Shown: piece after piece, positions 1 to 8,742 of the stretch | How positions within the stretch are numbered: the stretch's first letter is position 1 | How the letters are laid out: the number at the start of each line of letters is the position of its first letter | Assembly (NCBI RefSeq): GCF_004784465.1 | Contig: NZ_SRRU01000003.1 | Location: forward strand, 372,001-436,000 | Reading direction: 5' to 3' | DNA: 64,000 nucleotides | From: Streptomyces griseoluteus | Lineage (GTDB): Bacteria > Actinomycetota > Actinomycetes > Streptomycetales > Streptomycetaceae | Notes under the pieces: generated by a model | What the model was told of the DNA's origin: nothing | The model's input: only the letters and a program-made list of their open reading frames with translations | Databases searched by the model: none | Position numbers and translations under genes: made by a program

Positions 1-627
1 GTCGGCCCCTCCGGCTGCGGCAAGTCGACGCTGCTGCGCTCGCTGGCCGGGCTGCTGTCGCCCCTGGCCGGAGAGGCAAGCCAGGACGGGGGCCCGCTGA
101 CCGGGCCTTCCGCCGACCGTGCGCTGATCTTCCAGGAGGACGCCCTCCTGCCCTGGCGCACCCTGCGCGCGAACGTCGAACTCCCCCTCGCCATCAAGGG
201 GTTGTCCCGCTCCGCACGCCGTACCCAGGCCGATACCTGGCTCACCCGCGTCGGGCTGACCGAACAGTCCCGGCAACTGCCGCACCGCGTCTCCGGCGGG
301 CAACGCCAGCGCATCCAACTGGCCCGGGCCCTCGCGGGAGCGCCCCGTGCCGTCCTGATGGACGAACCGTTCGGCGCCCTCGACGCCCAGACCCGCGCCG
401 GCATGCAGGACCTGTTGGTCGAGGTGCTGCACGGCACGGGCGCCACCGTCGTCTTCGTCACTCACGACGTGGAGGAGGCCCTGTTCCTCGGTGACCGCGT
501 GGCCCTGCTCGGCGCCGGCCGTCTCATCGCCGTACGGGACGTACCGCGCCCGCGCGAGCGCGCCGCCCACGACGATCCGGCGCGTATCGCCCTGCGGCAC
601 GACATCCTCACGTCACTCGGTTCTTGA
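1..627 (+). CDS. ABC transporter ATP-binding protein, nitrate/sulfonate/taurine type (5' end outside window)
   Basis: ATPase subunit that would power import of an oxidised sulfur or nitrogen compound. The frame is open from base 1, and the first residues already form the Walker A loop (GPSGCGKST), so only about 30-40 N-terminal residues lie outside the window. In order come a Q-loop (FQEDALLPW), the ABC signature (VSGGQRQR), Walker B (AVLMDEPFGALD) and the switch histidine (VFVTHD). The PWRT-type Q-loop context and the short C-terminus are typical of the SsuB/TauB/NrtD family, and the neighbours (flavin monooxygenases, ssuD and tauD remnants) favour sulfonates or sulfate esters. Permease and binding protein should lie upstream, outside the window. 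The stop codon is 11 bases before the next gene's start, so the two are probably co-transcribed. Confidence 0.9.
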   Translation, partial: VGPSGCGKSTLLRSLAGLLSPLAGEASQDGGPLTGPSADRALIFQEDALLPWRTLRANVELPLAIKGLSRSARRTQADTWLTRVGLTEQSRQLPHRVSGGQRQRIQLARALAGAPRAVLMDEPFGALDAQTRAGMQDLLVEVLHGTGATVVFVTHDVEEALFLGDRVALLGAGRLIAVRDVPRPRERAAHDDPARIALRHDILTSLGS

Positions 628-638
628 AAGGCACCCTG

Positions 639-3412
639 GTGGACACCCTCTTGCAGATCCCGGCCCCCACCGACGCCGAGGAAGTGACCTGCGACGTCCT
701 CGTCATCGGCGGCGGCACCGCCGGTACCATGGCCGCCCTGACCGCAGCAGAGCACGGTGCGGACGTCCTGCTGCTGGAGAAGGCGCACGTCCGCCACTCC
801 GGCCGCTCGCCATGGGCATGGACGGCGTCAACAACGCGGTCATCCCGGGCCGTGCCGAGCCCGACGACTACGTCGCCGAGATCACCCGCGCCAACGACGG
901 CATCGTCGACCAGTCCACCGTCCGCCAGACCGCCACCCGCGGCTTCGCCATGGTGCAACGGCTGGAGTCGTACGGGGTGAAGTTCGAGAAGGACGAGCAC
1001 GGCGAGTACGCGGTCCGCCGGGTCCACCGCTCCGGCTCCTACGTGCTGCCGATGCCCGAGGGCAAGGACGTCAAGAAGGTCCTGTACCGGCAGCTGCGCC
1101 GACGCGAGATGCGCGAGCGGATCCGGATCGAGAACCGGGTGATGCCGGTACGCGTGCTCACCGCGGCGGGCCGGGCTGTGGGCGCGGTCGGCCTCCACAC
1201 CCGCACGGGCACCTTCGTCACCGTACGCGCCGGCGCCGTGATCCTCGCGACCGGCGCTTGCGGACGGCTTGGCCTGCCCGCCTCCGGCTACCTGTACGGC
1301 ACGTCCGAGAACCCGACCAACGCGGGTGACGGCTACGCGATGGCCTACCACGCAGGTGCCGAACTGACCGGCATCGAATGCTTCCAGATCAACCCCCTGA
1401 TCAAGGACTACAACGGTCCCGCCTGCGCGTACGTCGCCAACCCCTTCGGCGGCTACCAGGTCAACCGGCACGGCGAACGCTTCGTCGACTCCGACTACTG
1501 GTCGGGCCAGATGATGGCCGAGTTCGCGGCCGAGGTGGCGAGCGACCGGGGTCCGGTCTACCTGAAGCTGAGCCATCTGCCGGAGGAGTCGATCTCGGCC
1601 CTGGAGTCGATCCTGCACTCGACGGAACGCCCGACGCGCGGCACCTTCCACGCCGGCCGCGGTCACGATTACCGCACCCACGACGTCGAGATGCACATCT
1701 CCGAGATCGGCCTGTGCGGCGGCCACTCGGCCTCGGGCGTACGGGTCGACGACCACGCCCGAACGACCGTCCCCCGTCTGTACGCCGCCGGGGACCTGGC
1801 CAGTGTCCCGCACAACTACATGATCGGCGCGTTCGTCTTCGGGGACCTGGCGGGGGCGGACGCGTCCCAGTACACGCCCTACGAAGGGGAGTTGCCCCTT
1901 GACCAGCTCCAGGAGGCGCACGAGCTGATCTACCGCCCGCTGCGCAACCCCGACGGCCCGCCGCAGCCTCAGGTCGAGTACAAGCTGCGGCGCCTCGTGA
2001 ACGACTACGTGGCTCCGCCGAAGTCCGGCGCCCGGCTGTCGCTGGCCCTGGAGGCGTTCGAGCGGATGCGCGCCGACATCGCCGCGATGGGCGCCCGCAC
2101 TCCGCACGAGCTGATGCGCTGCGCGGAGGTGAGCTTCATCCGTGACTGCGCGGAGATGGCCGCCCGGGCCTCCCTGGCCCGCACCGAGTCCCGCTGGGGC
2201 CTCTACCACGACCGTCTCGACCATCCGCGTCGTGACGACGCGTCCTGGTTCCACCACCTCGATCTGCGTAAGTCCCCCGCGGGGGCGATGGAGTTCACGG
2301 CACGTCCCGTGGCTCCCTATCTCGTCCCGGTCGACGAGTTCGGGCCGGTCGGCGGAGCCTCCCGTCATCTCGGCGAGGTCCACCCGGAACGGGTGGCGAT
2401 CGCGGGGGCCCGGGAAGCGGCACCGGTGGCGATGCGGCAGGAGCCCACCGGGGCCGGTACGGTCGGCCGCCCCGGTACCGACGCGGACGCGCCGGTCACA
2501 CCGCGCCTGCTCGAACTGCTCTCGCTCGCGGAGGACGAGCCCCCGCTCTCCGCACTGACCCCCTATCTGACCGACCCGGAGCCCACCGTCCGCCGAACGG
2601 CCGTCACGGTCCTGACGGAGACGGTGCCGCCGGGCACCGGCCCCGCACTGGCAGCGGCGCTCGCCGACACCGACGCCGGCGTCCGCGCCACCGCAGCCGC
2701 CTCACTGCGCGAACTGATCGAGACGCTCGCCCCCGAACCGGCCCTGCGCGACGGCCTCGCGGCCGCCCTGTCCGAGGCCGACCCCGTCGTCCGTGCCGCC
2801 GCACTGGATGCTCTGCACGTCCTGCGCCTCGGTGACACCGGGCTGTTCACGGCCTCCCTGTCGGACTCCGACATCGCCGTTCGCATCGCGGCCGTGCGAG
2901 CACTCGTGTCGGTCGACGCCGCCGGGGAGCTGGCCCGCGCGGCGACCGCCGACCCCTCCCGCGAGGTCCGCGTCACCATCGCCAAGGCCCTGGCCACCGT
3001 GACCGCGGGACAGCCCGACGGCACCACGTCGGCCGGCCCCGGACCCGACATGGTCCTTTCGGCCCTCGCCGAGCTCATCGACGATCCCGACGCCCTGGTG
3101 CGTGCGGCCGCCTACGAAGCACTGGGCACGACCGGCTGCCCGGCGCCCCTGGTCGCCCGCGCGGAGGCAGCCCTGTCGGACCCGGCCTGGCAGGTGCGGG
3201 CCGGCGCCACCACCGCCCTGTCCCTGGCGGCTCCCGGCCTCGCCATACCTGCCCTCGCCAAGTCCCTCGCCGACCCGAACGCCGACGTCCGCAAGGCCGC
3301 CGTGACGGCACTGACCCGGCACCGTGCCACCGAGGACGCACGAGTGGCCCTGGCCACGGCGACGACGGACCCGGACGCGGACGTCAGGGCCTATGCGGCC
3401 CGGGCACTGTGA
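639..3412 (+). pseudogene. Fumarate reductase/succinate dehydrogenase-type flavoprotein with C-terminal HEAT repeats, frameshifted
   Basis: FAD-dependent oxidoreductase of the fumarate reductase/adenylylsulfate reductase A superfamily. The N-terminus has the dinucleotide-binding motif VLVIGGGTAGTMAA. The C-terminal third (about 2500-3412) is 8-9 HEAT-like repeats, seen as recurring D.D..VR.AA..AL units. The reading frame is broken near 803-805: before it the frame reads ..EKAHVRHSGR, after it ..LAMGMDGVNNAVIPG, and one inserted base would restore the usual SGALAMGMDG. This is either a true one-base deletion or a sequencing error. The GTG at 639 is preferred because GAAAGG precedes it by 7 bases; a TTG at 624 is possible. 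Context (sulfonate ABC ATPase upstream, ferredoxin downstream) suggests a redox step in organosulfur use. Substrate unknown. Confidence 0.85.
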
Positions 3413-3512
3413 CGGCACGCGAAAGCACACTGGGGAAGTTCTGTGCGCCGGCTGACGACGACGCGGCGGGTGGCCTGCGGGGACCGCCTCGGCGTCGTCG
3501 GCATTCACGGAT

Positions 3513-4133
3513 TCATCGTGGGCTTGCGGCGCCCGCGAAGGGGATCTGCGCCGAGGAGGCAGCCCGCTTGCCGAAGGGGTGCTGCCACAGCCCTTGGGCC
3601 TGGAGCCTCGGCAGGACGCCCTCGCCGAACCAGTACGCCTCCTCCAGGTGCGGGTAGCCGGAGAAGATGAACTCCTCGATCCCCAGGGGGTGGTACTCCT
3701 TGATCCGCTCGGCGACCTCGTCGTGACTGCCGACCAGGGCGGTGCCTGCGCCGCCGCGCACCAGGCCGATGCCGGCCCACAGGTTGGGGTGGATCTCGAG
3801 GCGCTCGCGACTGCCGCCGCCGTGCAGGGCGAGCATGCGCCGCTGGCCCTCGGACTCGCTGCGGGCGAGCCCGGCCTGCACCGATGTCACGGCCTCCGGG
3901 TCGAAGCCGTCCAGCAGCCGGTTCGCCTCGGCCCAGGCCTGCTCGGCGGTGTCGCGGGTGATGACGTGCAGCCGGATACCGAAGCGGATGCTCCGGCCCT
4001 CCTTCTCGGCCAGCGCCCGGATCCACGCGATCTTCTCAGCGACCTGGGCGGGCGGCTCGCCCCAGGTGAGGTAGACGTCGGCGTGCCGGCCACCCAGGTC
4101 GAGTTGGCCGGCGCACAGCAGTCCGAGATCCAT
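3513..4133 (-). pseudogene. ssuD: C-terminal half of FMNH2-dependent alkanesulfonate monooxygenase, truncated
   Basis: Remnant of SsuD, which releases sulfite from alkanesulfonates using reduced FMN. The readable part begins at [12 protein letters not shown], which corresponds to about residue 190 of the roughly 380-residue enzyme, and continues through [32 protein letters not shown] and [11 protein letters not shown] to a plausible C-terminus. The N-terminal half of the luciferase-like barrel, with substrate- and flavin-binding residues, is missing. The break lies at about 4092-4097, exactly where a lysR fragment on the other strand begins. An in-frame ATG at 4133 gives a 206-residue ORF, but its first residues come from the other gene's sequence, so a functional enzyme is very unlikely. 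Confidence 0.85.
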
Positions 4134-4646
4134 CGCGGGCTGCTGGAGGGCGCGTTCGACCTGGGGCTGGTGAACTACCTCGGAGGCGACGACATGCCAC
4201 CCGGCTTCGAGACCACCGAACTACTGCGGGGCCGGCCGGTGGTGTGCGTGCGCCCGGACAGTCCACTCTCGGCCCTGGACGCGGTGGACGTGGACGACCT
4301 CCTGGCCGAGCCGCTGGTCGTGATGCGGTCCGGCTATGTCATGCATCGCTTTGTCCACCGTCTGCTGGGCGGCCGTACGCCGTCCTTCTCGTACTCCACC
4401 GACGGCGCGGAGATGGGCAAGCTGATGGTCGCCGAGGGACTGGGAGCCACCGTGCTGCCCGACTTCAGTGTCATCGGCGATCCCCTGGAACGGCGGGGCA
4501 CGATCACCGTACGACCGCTCGCCGGGGACACAGCCGACGTGCTGCTGATCCTGCAGCGCCGGCACTCCGGTTCCGTCCCGCGAGCCGTCCGCGATCTGCA
4601 CGAGCTGTTCGTGCGCAACGCCCGTGCATATCGCGCCACTTCCTGA
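4095..4646 (+). pseudogene. LysR-family regulator, C-terminal effector-binding fragment
   Basis: Reads as the second half of a LysR-type regulator's co-inducer domain: [18 protein letters not shown] is the conserved start of subdomain II-type sequence, followed by RGRPVVCVRPDSPLS and GLGATVLPDFSVIGDPL. The helix-turn-helix and roughly the first 130 residues are absent; upstream sequence in this frame is antisense to ssuD. The fragment stops normally at 4644-4646. With the adjoining ssuD fragment it shows that a divergent ssuD/lysR pair lost both 5' ends and the promoter between them. No sensible start codon or ribosome site was found, so it is called broken. Confidence 0.75.
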
Positions 4647-4647
4647 A

Positions 4648-4815
4648 TCAGACGTCGCGCTGTCCCCGTCGGCTCGGCAGGTGGTGCTCGGAACGGCTGG
4701 CCTCAGCCGGACGCAGCTCCGCGAGTCCGCCGAGCTGCTCGCGCAGACAAGGCTTGTGCATCCCGCTGATCGGATCCGGCCGGTGCACCATCAGGGTGAT
4801 GGCGGGGTACTTCAC
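4648..4815 (-). CDS. Short unidentified reading frame
   Basis: A 55-codon frame starting GTG (4815) with KYPAITLMVH and ending at a TGA (4650-4648), just downstream of the monooxygenase at 4827. Codon use is GC-rich at the third position over most of its length, which hints that it is, or was, coding. No clear ribosome site precedes the GTG, and no family was recognised. It could be the tail of a gene destroyed by the same rearrangement that truncated lysR, or chance. Confidence 0.2.
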   Translation of the reverse strand: MKYPAITLMVHRPDPISGMHKPCLREQLGGLAELRPAEASRSEHHLPSRRGQRDV

Positions 4816-4826
4816 GACGCTGCGCG

Positions 4827-6224
4827 TTAGTCACGGGTGACGTCGTCGGTGGGGGTCCTCCCGCTCGAGCGAGGCCGAGAGTGCGGGAGGGCCAGGCCGA
4901 GGTGGTCGCGCAGGGTCGGGCCCTCGTACTCCGTGCGGAACACGCCCTGTTCCTGCAGGAGCGGGACGACCTTGTCGGCGAACTCGTCGAGGCCGGTCGG
5001 GGTGATGTGCGGGACGAGGATGAAGCCGTCACTCGCGTCGGCCTGCACGAACTCGTTGATGGTGCGGGCGATCGTCTCCGCCGAACCGATGAAGCTCTGC
5101 CGGTTGCCTGTCTCGATGACCAGGTCGCGGATCGACCAGTTGTTCGCGGCGGCGAGCTCGCGCCACTCGCGGGCGGTGGCCAGCGGGTCGCGGTACATGC
5201 GGACCTGAGCTCGGCCTTTGGAGATGTGGTCGTCGCCGACGTCGGGGTCGACGTCGGGGAGCGGTCCGTCCGGGTCGTAGGAGGACAGGTCCCGGTTCCA
5301 GACGAACTCCAGGTGCTTGAGGGCGGTGGCGCCGCTGACCTGCTGGCGGCGCACCAGCTTGGCCAGCTCCTCCGCCTCGGCGTCGGTGTCGGCGAGGGCG
5401 AAGGTGGCGGCGGGCAGGATCAGCAGCTGGTCGTGGCGGCGGCCGTACTTGGCGAGGCGCTTCTTGACGTCGGTGTAGAAGGCCTGGCCCGCTTCGAGGG
5501 TGGCGTGCCGGCTGAAGATCGCGTCGGCTTCGGAGGCGGCGAACTCGCGGCCCTCCTCGGAGTCGCCGGCCTGGAAGATCACCGGACGGCCCTGCGGGGA
5601 GCGCGGCACGTTGAACTGCCCGTGGATGTCGAAGTGCTGCCCGGTGTGGACGAAGGCGCCGGCCTTGGCGTCCCGCAGGAAGGTGCCGGTCTCCTGGTCG
5701 GCGAGGATCTCGTCGCCATGCCAGGAGTCGAAGAGTTCGTTCGCCGTGGCCAGGAACTCCTTGGCGCGGGAGTAGCGCTCCTCCTGCGGCAGGAAGCCAC
5801 CGCGGCGGAAGTTCTCGCCGGTGAAGGCGTCCCAGGAGGTGACCACGTTCCAGGCCGAGCGCCCGCCGGAGAGATGGTCGAGACTGGCGAACTGGCGGGC
5901 GACCTCGTAGGGCTCGTTGAAGGTGGAGTTGATGGTGCCGGTCAGACCGAGGTGCTGGGTGACGGCGGCGAGTGCGGCCAGGACTGTGAAGGTGTCGGGG
6001 CGCCCGACGACGTCCAGGTCGTAGATCTGTCCGCCCTGTTCGCGGAGCCTGAGCCCCTCGGCGAGGAACAGGAAGTCGAACTTGGCGCGTTCGGCGGTCT
6101 GCGCAAAGTGCACGAAGGAGCTGAACTCGATGTGGCTGCCGGACCGCGGGTCGCTCCACACGGTGGTGTTGTTGACGCCGGGGAAGTGGGCGGCCAGATG
6201 GATCTGCTTCAGCGGCTTGCTCAT
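4827..6224 (-). CDS. LLM-class flavin-dependent monooxygenase, NtaA/SnaA/DszA subfamily
   Basis: Class C flavin monooxygenase using FMNH2 supplied by a separate reductase. At 465 residues it has the usual length for the nitrilotriacetate/dibenzothiophene-sulfone/dimethylsulfide monooxygenase branch. Hallmarks are the N-terminal KQIHLAAHFPGVNN, the NEPYEVARQFASLDHLSGGR strand-helix, WNVVTSWDAF and NFRRGGFLPQEERY. It is intact and in the same orientation as the monooxygenase at 6246, 21 bases apart, so probably co-transcribed from the leader-peptide promoter upstream of that gene. Role inferred: oxygenolytic C-S (or C-N) cleavage of an organosulfur compound to free sulfite for cysteine synthesis. 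The exact substrate cannot be read from sequence. Confidence 0.88.
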   Translation of the reverse strand: MSKPLKQIHLAAHFPGVNNTTVWSDPRSGSHIEFSSFVHFAQTAERAKFDFLFLAEGLRLREQGGQIYDLDVVGRPDTFTVLAALAAVTQHLGLTGTINSTFNEPYEVARQFASLDHLSGGRSAWNVVTSWDAFTGENFRRGGFLPQEERYSRAKEFLATANELFDSWHGDEILADQETGTFLRDAKAGAFVHTGQHFDIHGQFNVPRSPQGRPVIFQAGDSEEGREFAASEADAIFSRHATLEAGQAFYTDVKKRLAKYGRRHDQLLILPAATFALADTDAEAEELAKLVRRQQVSGATALKHLEFVWNRDLSSYDPDGPLPDVDPDVGDDHISKGRAQVRMYRDPLATAREWRELAAANNWSIRDLVIETGNRQSFIGSAETIARTINEFVQADASDGFILVPHITPTGLDEFADKVVPLLQEQGVFRTEYEGPTLRDHLGLALPHSRPRSSGRTPTDDVTRD

Positions 6225-6245
6225 GGTCGTGGTCGTCCCTCCGGC

Positions 6246-7457
6246 TCAGGCGGTGGCAGCTGCGGCGTAGCGGTTGGCGGGGCGGCTCAGGCCCAGCAGG
6301 CCGCGCAGCGTGTCTGCCTCGTAGGCGCGGCGGAAGGCGCCGCGGCGCTGCAGTTCGGGGACCAGCCCCCGGGTGATCGCGGGGAGGTCGTGGCCGGCGA
6401 CGGCGGGGCGCAGCCGGAAACCGGTCAGCCCGGCGCTGTGCAACTCCTGGAGCAGATCGGCCAGTTCAGAGGGCGTGCCGGTGAAGATGCGGGCGTCACT
6501 GGTGTACGGCTGTCCCGCGAGCGCGTCGAGCCGTTCCCGGCGGGCGGTCGCGGCGGCCGGGTCGTCGTCGAGGAAGACCACCAGGTCACCGAAGACATGG
6601 AGGGGTTCGGCGGCTCGCCCCGCCGCGTCCTGCTCGGCGCGGATCCTGGCGACGATCGCGCGGGCCTCGCCGGCGTCGTGCGGGGTGACGTAACCGATGT
6701 CGGCGGCGCGGGCCACGAGCCGGTACGGGACGGTGTCATGGGCGAGGGCGCTGACGATCGGCTGGCCCTGCGGAGGGCGGGGCGTGATGGAGGGGCCCCT
6801 GACGCTGAAGTGCCTGCCCTGGAAGTCGATGTAGTGGAGCTTGTCCCGGTCGATGAAGCGGCCGGTGGCGGCGTCCCGGATCTCGGCGTCGTCTTCCCAG
6901 CTGTCCCAGAGGCGGCGCACCACCTCCACGTAGTCGGCGGCTTCGTCGAAGAGGTCGGCGACCAACTCCCGGGCGTTCGGGTGGTCGTAGGCTTCGATGC
7001 GCGGGATGGTGCGGCGGCCGAAGTGGGCGGCCTCGTTCGGGCGGGCGGTGATCTGCACGCGCAGGCCTGCGCGGCCGGAGCTGACGTAGTCGAGGGTGGC
7101 GATGGCCTTGGAGATGTGAAACGGCTCCGTGTGGGTGGAGACCACCGTCGGGACCAGGCCTATGTGCCGGGTCAGCGGGGCGACGCGGGAGGCGATGAGG
7201 ACGGCGTCGAGGCGGCCGCGCACCTGGTCGGTGCGCTCGTCCGGGTCCAGGAAGTGGGAGGACTGCGGGCCGAGGCCGTCCTCCACGGTCACGAAGTCGA
7301 GCAGACCGCGTTCGGCCTCGGTCACCTGATCGGCCCAGTATCCGGCAGTGAACAGATCGCGCGGGCGGGCCACCGGCTCGCGCCAGGAGGCGGGATGCCA
7401 GCCGGTGCCGTCCAGGGCAACGGCAAGGTGCAGAGAAGAAGGAAGTGTCGAGGACAC
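6246..7457 (-). CDS. LLM-class flavin-dependent oxidoreductase (sulfur-scavenging operon)
   Basis: Second bacterial-luciferase-like monooxygenase of the operon, 403 residues. It starts SSTLPSSLHLAVALDGTGWH and carries the family features ERGLLDFVTVEDGLG, GLVPTVVSTHTEPFHISKAI and LDYVSSGRAGLRVQ. The GTG start at 7457 is chosen because AGGAAGG lies 9 bases upstream and homologous proteins begin here; an in-frame upstream codon at 7514 lacks a ribosome site. It is first of the pair with 4827-6224, and a small Cys-containing leader peptide precedes it by 75 bases. The family includes desulfurising enzymes and oxidases of xenobiotics; involvement in sulfur release is inferred from context. Confidence 0.87.
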   Translation of the reverse strand: MSSTLPSSLHLAVALDGTGWHPASWREPVARPRDLFTAGYWADQVTEAERGLLDFVTVEDGLGPQSSHFLDPDERTDQVRGRLDAVLIASRVAPLTRHIGLVPTVVSTHTEPFHISKAIATLDYVSSGRAGLRVQITARPNEAAHFGRRTIPRIEAYDHPNARELVADLFDEAADYVEVVRRLWDSWEDDAEIRDAATGRFIDRDKLHYIDFQGRHFSVRGPSITPRPPQGQPIVSALAHDTVPYRLVARAADIGYVTPHDAGEARAIVARIRAEQDAAGRAAEPLHVFGDLVVFLDDDPAAATARRERLDALAGQPYTSDARIFTGTPSELADLLQELHSAGLTGFRLRPAVAGHDLPAITRGLVPELQRRGAFRRAYEADTLRGLLGLSRPANRYAAAATA

Positions 7458-7532
7458 GAGTGGGTGCCTTCCTGGAAGTCCGTGACGAGAACGCCGGCCC
7501 CTCGGACAGGACAACGGCGGTGAAGGAACGGG

Positions 7533-7646
7533 TCAGGAACAACAGAGGGCGCCGGCCACGCGCTGGAGGTCTATGTGGGGCCGGGAGTGGAGGTGGACGG
7601 CGTGGAAAATGTGCGTCACGTCTGCCACCACCGTCCTCAGGGTCAT
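7533..7646 (-). CDS. Sulfur-operon leader peptide (SRPHIDLQRVAGALCC type)
   Basis: A 37-codon frame, ATG at 7646 to TGA at 7533, ending SRPHIDLQRVAGALCCS. This matches the small leader peptides of actinobacteria with the pattern R.HIDL.RV..A.C, found before cysteine and sulfonate genes. The two adjacent Cys codons just before the stop fit ribosome-stalling attenuation at low cysteinyl-tRNA, as shown for Cys-rich short ORFs of mycobacteria. The true start may be one of several internal GTG codons. The RNA after the stop contains CGTTCCTTC, which can pair with the GGAAGG ribosome site of the monooxygenase that follows, and the CTTCCAGGAAG around that site is itself self-complementary. Regulation is inferred; the peptide motif is directly visible. 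Confidence 0.72.
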   Translation of the reverse strand: MTLRTVVADVTHIFHAVHLHSRPHIDLQRVAGALCCS

Positions 7647-7824
7647 GCGCGTCGGCGCCTCGCACAGCTCGTCTCAGTCACAACGCCCCGGCTTCGCGCG
7701 ATATTCCCGGGCTGCGCACGAGCCGGATGGGCGAGCGGCGTCGCAAGGTCAAACCGATGAACTCGTACAGGCGGATCGCCGAGGCGTTTCCGGCGGCACC
7801 ATCCCCCACGGGGGGCTGATCGCC

Positions 7825-8373
7825 ATGGCGGTCCCGCCCTATGGCGGCAACACGCTCATCGCCAACTCGGCCGCAGCGTACCGGGATCTGCCCGAGCCGC
7901 TACGGGAGCTGGCGGACAAGCTGTGGGCGGTGCACGCCAACGACTACGACTACGCCGCCCCGAAGAGCGAGAAGGCGGCCGAGCACCGCAGGCGGTTCGT
8001 CTCCCGGAAGTACCGCACCGCCCATCCGGTCGTCCGCGTCCACCCCGAGACCGGGGAGCGGGGGCTGTTCATCGGCGGCTTCGCCCAGAGCATCGTGGGC
8101 CTCGGCCCGTCCGACTCCCGTAACCTGCTGCGCATCTTCCAGTCGTACGTCACGCGTCCCGAGAACATCGTGCGCGTGGCCTGGACGCCCAGCGACCTCG
8201 TCCTGTTCGACAACCGCACCACCCAGCACTACGCCCCCGACGACTACGGCGACCTGCCGCGACTGCTGCACCGGGTGACCGTCGCGGGCGACGTCCCCGC
8301 CGGTGTCGACGGCACTCTCAGCCACGTCATCGAGGGCGACGACGCCGCCCACTACACCCCGGCCGCAGCCTGA
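7825..8373 (+). pseudogene. tauD: TauD/TfdA-family dioxygenase, N-terminally truncated
   Basis: C-terminal two thirds of an Fe(II)/2-oxoglutarate-dependent taurine/sulfonate/alkylsulfate dioxygenase. It begins at AVPPYGGNTLIANSAAAY, where the family normally reads (W)H.D..F...P.....L.A...P..GG.T. The HxD pair that holds iron is therefore missing, while the distal iron histidine (LFDNRTTQHYAPDDY) and the following 2-oxoglutarate-binding arginine region remain. An ATG at 7825 could start a 182-residue product, but without HxD it could not be active. Bases 7650-7824 contain no recognisable N-terminal half in any frame. Another casualty of the decaying sulfonate island. Confidence 0.8.
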
Positions 8374-8396
8374 ACACGGCACGCGCCACCGCACGG

Positions 8397-8449
8397 CCGC
8401 CGGGCAGGGGTATCCGCTCCCGCCCGGCGGCCTGCCGGCAGCGGATACC
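8397..8449. terminator. Two overlapping inverted repeats after the tauD remnant
   Basis: CCGCCGGGC (8397-8405) pairs with GCCCGGCGG (8422-8430), and GGTATCCGCT (8409-8418) pairs with AGCGGATACC (8440-8449). Both stems are perfect, but they interlock and so cannot form together. No T tract follows. The likeliest job is a terminator between the convergent tauD remnant and the minus-strand remnant at 8506; a switch cannot be excluded. Confidence 0.45.
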
Positions 8450-8505
8450 GACGGAAGCCTCAGTGGATCTTGAACGCGCCCCTCGGGGTGAACGCCACGT
8501 TCGGC

Positions 8506-8742
8506 CACGGTCCCTATGCCTGGCTCCAGCAGGTGCAGAGACCTCTTGACGGCGTGACGGCTGGTCAGTCCGGCGTCGCTGGGCGGGGTTGCCTGACGGG
8601 GGTCGAGGGTGTCCAGCGGAATCAGGTATCGCGGGGCGGGGACGATGAGGTACTCGGCCATTCCGCCGTCGCGGCGACCTCCCCGGCCCGGGCCCTGACC
8701 GCCGAGGTTCTGGCAGTAGTCCTCTTGTGTTCCTTCACGCAC
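8506..8742 (-). pseudogene. Zinc alcohol dehydrogenase, internal fragment
   Basis: About 79 codons on the minus strand read as the middle of an NAD(P)-dependent medium-chain alcohol dehydrogenase: EDYCQNLGGQGPGRGGRRDG, then GGMAEYLIVPAPRYLIPLD, SDAGLTSRHAVKRSLHLLEP. The Cys of DYCQN is the last structural-zinc cysteine. The catalytic zinc domain before it and the whole Rossmann domain after it are absent; the family is about 340-350 residues. The fragment directly abuts and slightly overlaps the 3' end of the ferredoxin gene, suggesting that a deletion joined the two. Confidence 0.7.

Noticed and set aside
4881..7523. An 880-residue plus-strand frame
   Set aside because: Gly/Val/Glu-rich shadow of the two minus-strand monooxygenases; no family features.
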